A DNA stretch of 24,608 bases from Thermoguttaceae bacterium (lineage in GTDB: Bacteria; Planctomycetota; Planctomycetia; Pirellulales; Thermoguttaceae). The DNA lies in the NCBI GenBank assembly GCA_024653385.1, contig JANLFZ010000022.1, positions 1 to 24,608 of the forward strand, written 5' to 3'. Positions 21,425-24,608 of this stretch are shown piece after piece. A program made the translations under genes and the position numbers. How positions within the stretch are numbered: position 1 is the first letter of the stretch; every line of letters begins with the position of its first letter. The notes under the pieces are model-generated. The model worked only from the letters and a program-made list of their open reading frames with translations, ran no database searches and was not told the DNA's origin.

Positions 21425-23086
21425 ATGAACAAGAACAAGCACTTGCTTCTGTGGTCGAGCCTCGGGACCTTGGTCCTTCTGGCCATGGCGGCCGTCCAGG
21501 AAAACTACCTGAAGGACTGGCGCGCGATTCAAGCCTCGATGCACACCGAGGCCGGTCCGACCGAAGTCCGCCTGCGCCAGATCGTCGCGCCGCGGCTTCG
21601 TGTGACCGACCGTTGTGTGACCTGCCACGTGGGAATGGCGCCCGGGGAGCAAGGGGCCACCGGGCACGTGCTGGCGGCGGCCCATCCGCCGGTCGTGCAT
21701 GATCCCGCCGAGTTCGGCTGCACCGTGTGCCACGGGGGGCAGGGGCGGGCCACGGAGAAGGCCGACGCGCACGGCGACGTCCGCTTCTGGCCCACCCCCA
21801 TGATCCCCACGCGATACGCCCATGCCGGATGCGGAAGCTGTCACACCCACGTTCAAGTACCCAACCGGACGGTTCTGAACCTCGGGCGGAACCTGTTCGA
21901 ACGCCACGACTGCCTGGCCTGCCATCGCCTGGACGGCCGCGGGGGCACCCTGCGCCCGGGACGCGCCGGCGGCATGGAAGGCCCCGACTTGTCGAACGCG
22001 GGCGCGCGCGGCTTCGACCAAGGCTGGTACGCGAAGCACCTCCGGCGCGCCCGGCAACGCGACGACATCGCGTGGAAGGCCGGCTTCGCCGCGTTGGACG
22101 CCCCGGACCTCGAATTGATCGAGACGTTTCTGGCGACCCGGGTCGGAGCCCCGCGACTGATCGAGGCCAAGGCCCTGTTCCACACGCTGGGCTGCCGAGG
22201 CTGCCACAAGATCGGCGGTGCCGGCGGCGACGAGGGGCCCGATCTGGCCCGTGTGGGACAAAAAGACCCCGGGCAACTCGACTTCCGCGGCGTGCGCGGC
22301 GAGCACACCTTGGCCAACTGGTTCTCCGAGCACCTGCGCGATCCGGCGCGGGTCGTGCCCGGATCCAAAATGCCCAGACTGGGGCTCGACGATGAGGAAA
22401 TCGAGCTGGTGACCTTCTACTTGCTCTCATTGCGGCGGACCGACGCGCCCGAGGCGTTCTGGCCCAAGGATCGAATCGGAGTCACGCGGTTGGGCCGGCG
22501 GGAGTTCGGCGCCGACGGGGCGACGTTGTACAGCACGTTCTGCGCGGCGTGCCACGGCGCGTCGGGCCAGGGCAGGCGATTCCCCGGGGCGCCGCCAATG
22601 CCGGCGATCGGAAACGCCGACTTCCTTGCCGTCGCGCCGGATGCGTTTCTGCGGAGCACCATCGAGTCGGGCCGCCCGGGGCGACGCATGCCGGCGTTCG
22701 GGGAAGCCTCGGGGGGATTGCGCCGCGACGAGGTCGACGCGATCGTTGCCCACCTGCGGCGCGAGGCGGGCGTGAGCGAGCCGGAAACGCCGCACGACAC
22801 CCCACGCCGGGTGACGGCCGACCCCGCGCGCGGCAAGCCGCTGTACGAGCGCCACTGCGCCGGCTGCCACGGCCCCGGCGGCGAAGGGGCCGACGCCCCG
22901 GCGCTGAATCATCCGGTGCTCCAGGCCGCCGCGACCGACGACTACCTCGTCGAAACGATCGGTCGCGGACGGCGAGGCACCCCCATGCACGGTTTCCGCC
23001 AACCCTCCACGATGCATCCGGTGCTCGCGCCCGGCGACATCGAAGCGATCGTGGCCTACCTGCGCACCTGGGAGAAGAGCCGATGA
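21425..23086 (+). CDS. membrane-anchored heptaheme c-type cytochrome
   Basis: A 553-residue multiheme protein. Residues 7 to 24 form an N-terminal signal anchor. Seven CxxCH heme sites are present, at C64, C99, C136, C163, C257, C373 and C478. The first four fall in a compact N-terminal part; the last three belong to mono-heme cytochrome c-like modules, each with a downstream Met (for example MPRLG at 316, MPAFG at 422, MHGF at 521) that could be the distal ligand. It is the likely electron acceptor of the Rieske protein and link to the downstream molybdoenzyme. It starts four bases after cytochrome b ends and overlaps the next gene by ATGA. Confidence 0.92.
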   Translation: MNKNKHLLLWSSLGTLVLLAMAAVQENYLKDWRAIQASMHTEAGPTEVRLRQIVAPRLRVTDRCVTCHVGMAPGEQGATGHVLAAAHPPVVHDPAEFGCTVCHGGQGRATEKADAHGDVRFWPTPMIPTRYAHAGCGSCHTHVQVPNRTVLNLGRNLFERHDCLACHRLDGRGGTLRPGRAGGMEGPDLSNAGARGFDQGWYAKHLRRARQRDDIAWKAGFAALDAPDLELIETFLATRVGAPRLIEAKALFHTLGCRGCHKIGGAGGDEGPDLARVGQKDPGQLDFRGVRGEHTLANWFSEHLRDPARVVPGSKMPRLGLDDEEIELVTFYLLSLRRTDAPEAFWPKDRIGVTRLGRREFGADGATLYSTFCAACHGASGQGRRFPGAPPMPAIGNADFLAVAPDAFLRSTIESGRPGRRMPAFGEASGGLRRDEVDAIVAHLRREAGVSEPETPHDTPRRVTADPARGKPLYERHCAGCHGPGGEGADAPALNHPVLQAAATDDYLVETIGRGRRGTPMHGFRQPSTMHPVLAPGDIEAIVAYLRTWEKSR

Positions 23087-24608
23087 ATCCAACCCATCCT
23101 ACCCGCCGCGAGTTTCTGGCGGCCATGAGCGCGGCCGGTTTTGCGGGCCTCGCCGCGTCGGCCCGACGCGCCTGGGGGCTCGACGCGGTCACCAATCCGC
23201 TGGCCGTGTATCCCGACCGAGGCTGGGAGCAAGCCTACCGCGACCTCTGGAAGTACGACTCGACCTTCACATTCGTGTGCGCGCCGAACGACACGCACAA
23301 CTGCATCCTCAACGCGTACGTGCGGTCGGGCGTGGTGACGCGCATCGGCCCGACCATGCGCTACGGCGAGGCCAGCGACCTCGACGGCAACCGGACGACG
23401 CATCGCTGGGACCCGCGCGTCTGCCAGAAAGGCCTGGCCCTGACGCGCCGTTTCTACGGCGATCGCCGGGTGCAGCAGTGCATGGTCCGGGCGGGGTTCC
23501 GGCGGTGGGTCGAAGCCGGCTTCCCAAGGGCCGAGGACGGCCGGCCGCCCGAGGAGTTCTTCCAGCGGGGCCGCGATGCCTGGGTGCGGGTCTCGCACGA
23601 CGAGGCGGCCACGATCGTGGCCGCGGCGCTAAGGAACATTGCCGAGACCTACACGGGCGAAGCGGGCCGAAAACGCCTCGAGGCCCAACACTACGACCCG
23701 GCCACCATCGAGGCGACCAAGGGCGCGGGCACGCAAGTGCTGAAGTTCCGCGGCGGAATGCCGCTCTTGGGACTGACGCGCGTCTTCGGCATGTACCGCT
23801 TCGCCAACTCGATGGCCCTGCTCGACGCGGCGATCCGCAAGGTCGGGCCCGACGACGCCTTGGGCGCCAAGGGGTTCGACAACTACAGTTGGCACACCGA
23901 TTTGCCGCCCGGCCATCCCATGGTCACCGGCCAGCAGACCGTGGAGTTCGATCTGTCGGCCGTCGAGCACTGCAAGACCCTGGTCGTCTGGGGTATGAAC
24001 TGGATCACCACGAAGATGCCCGACTCGCATTGGCTGACCGAGGCACGGCTCAAGGGCACGCGCGTCGTCGTGATCGCGTGCGAGTACTCGGCCACATCCA
24101 CGAAAGCCGACGAGGCCATCGTGGTGCGACCCGGCACGACCCCGGCGCTGGCGTTGGGGCTGGCGCATGTGATCCTGCGGGATCGGCTCTACGACGCCGA
24201 TTATGTGCGCCGGTGGACCGACCTGCCGCTGTTGGTCCGCATGGACACGCTGAAGTACTTGCGTGCGCAGGACGTCTTCGGCGGCCCGCCCGCCGCGCTC
24301 TCCAACAGCACGCGCGTGCTGGCCAAGGAGGAGAAGGAGCCGGCTCCCGGCAGGCAGTCGGAAATGCTGATCCCGGAGGCGCTGCGCAGCCAATGGGGCG
24401 ATTACGTGTGGTGGGACGAGGAATCGGCCCGGGCGCAGGCGCTGACCCGCGACGAGGTCGGCGCGCGGTCGAAGGTCGGCAAGGCGCTCTTGGAGGGAAG
24501 CGTCGAGGTGAAGCTCGCCGGCGGCAAGACGGTGCGCTGCCGTCCGGTGTTCGATCTGGTGCGCCAATACGCCGAGCATTTCGATCCCAAGACGACCGAA
24601 GAGATCAC
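23083..24608 (+). CDS. narG: NarG/NxrA-type molybdopterin oxidoreductase alpha subunit, partial (C-terminus off the right edge)
   Basis: The first 508 residues of a DMSO-reductase-family (type II) enzyme. A Tat signal peptide, TRREFLAAMSAAGFAGLAA, opens it, so it acts outside the cytoplasm, unlike E. coli NarG. The FS0 iron-sulphur site reads C66APND70THNC74 with C114, i.e. Cys-x3-Asp-x3-Cys rather than His-x3-Cys-x3-Cys. D273 in YSWHTDLP matches the molybdenum ligand of NarG. The segments VVWGMNWITTKMPDSHWLTEARLKGT and TDLPLLVRMDT follow the family closely. This pattern is that of archaeal nitrate reductases and NxrA of nitrite oxidisers and anammox bacteria. Direction, nitrate reduction or nitrite oxidation, cannot be decided. 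NarH should follow beyond the window. Confidence 0.9.
   Translation, partial: MNPTHPTRREFLAAMSAAGFAGLAASARRAWGLDAVTNPLAVYPDRGWEQAYRDLWKYDSTFTFVCAPNDTHNCILNAYVRSGVVTRIGPTMRYGEASDLDGNRTTHRWDPRVCQKGLALTRRFYGDRRVQQCMVRAGFRRWVEAGFPRAEDGRPPEEFFQRGRDAWVRVSHDEAATIVAAALRNIAETYTGEAGRKRLEAQHYDPATIEATKGAGTQVLKFRGGMPLLGLTRVFGMYRFANSMALLDAAIRKVGPDDALGAKGFDNYSWHTDLPPGHPMVTGQQTVEFDLSAVEHCKTLVVWGMNWITTKMPDSHWLTEARLKGTRVVVIACEYSATSTKADEAIVVRPGTTPALALGLAHVILRDRLYDADYVRRWTDLPLLVRMDTLKYLRAQDVFGGPPAALSNSTRVLAKEEKEPAPGRQSEMLIPEALRSQWGDYVWWDEESARAQALTRDEVGARSKVGKALLEGSVEVKLAGGKTVRCRPVFDLVRQYAEHFDPKTTEEI

Noticed and set aside
19956..21428. 490-residue plus-strand frame overlapping cytochrome b
   Set aside because: The cytochrome b frame has all heme ligands and TM helices; this one is a +1-type shadow with Gly/Arg/Pro-rich sequence.

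Overview
The window looks like a high-GC bacterial chromosome, most plausibly a planctomycete or a relative. That guess rests on the combination of an outward-facing NarG-type nitrate reductase with Rieske/cytochrome b and heptaheme cytochrome c genes, and on generally weak Shine-Dalgarno use in the respiratory operon. It is inference; no rRNA marker is present.

Positions 1 to about 16356 are the right-hand part of a prophage or phage-like integrative element that continues past the left edge. The genes from 1 to 13528 all lie on the minus strand. From right to left they are a recombination set (PD-(D/E)XK exonuclease, RecA-like AAA ATPase, DUF669 protein, Hjc-like resolvase), two ParB-fold proteins, an SF2 helicase, a MazZ-like nucleotide hydrolase and a primase-polymerase/DUF3987 replicase. 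After a 580 bp gap come a double-HTH zinc protein, small membrane proteins, a papain-like protease with a lipoprotein, and the start of a third ParB-fold protein. The gap downstream of the replicase holds ten perfect copies of a 10-mer, an AT-rich patch and an alternating purine-pyrimidine tract, which together look like a replication origin. Three genes run the other way at the right end: a sigma/HTH protein, an excisionase-like protein and a tyrosine integrase. Between the two transcription blocks is a strict 32 bp-period array of ATGGG-N11-CCCAT dyads, a likely control region. The integrase abuts tRNA-Arg(CCG) on its 3' side, the usual layout for integration into a tRNA 3' end.

Positions 16431 to 16926 separate element from host operon and contain a small relic of a REP-associated (RAYT-like) transposase and a strong sigma70-like promoter whose start region is covered by a perfect 17 bp palindrome.

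Positions 16927 to 24608 are a tightly packed plus-strand operon: an Rrf2 regulator, a FAD/NAD(P) and iron-sulphur oxidoreductase, a Rieske protein, a full-length cytochrome b, a membrane-anchored heptaheme cytochrome c, and the first 508 residues of a Tat-exported NarG/NxrA-type molybdoenzyme. Four of the five junctions overlap by four bases and the fifth has a 4 bp gap. The set suggests one complex that links the quinone pool, via a bc-type module and c-hemes, to periplasmic nitrate reduction or nitrite oxidation, with a side branch to NAD(P)H or ferredoxin.
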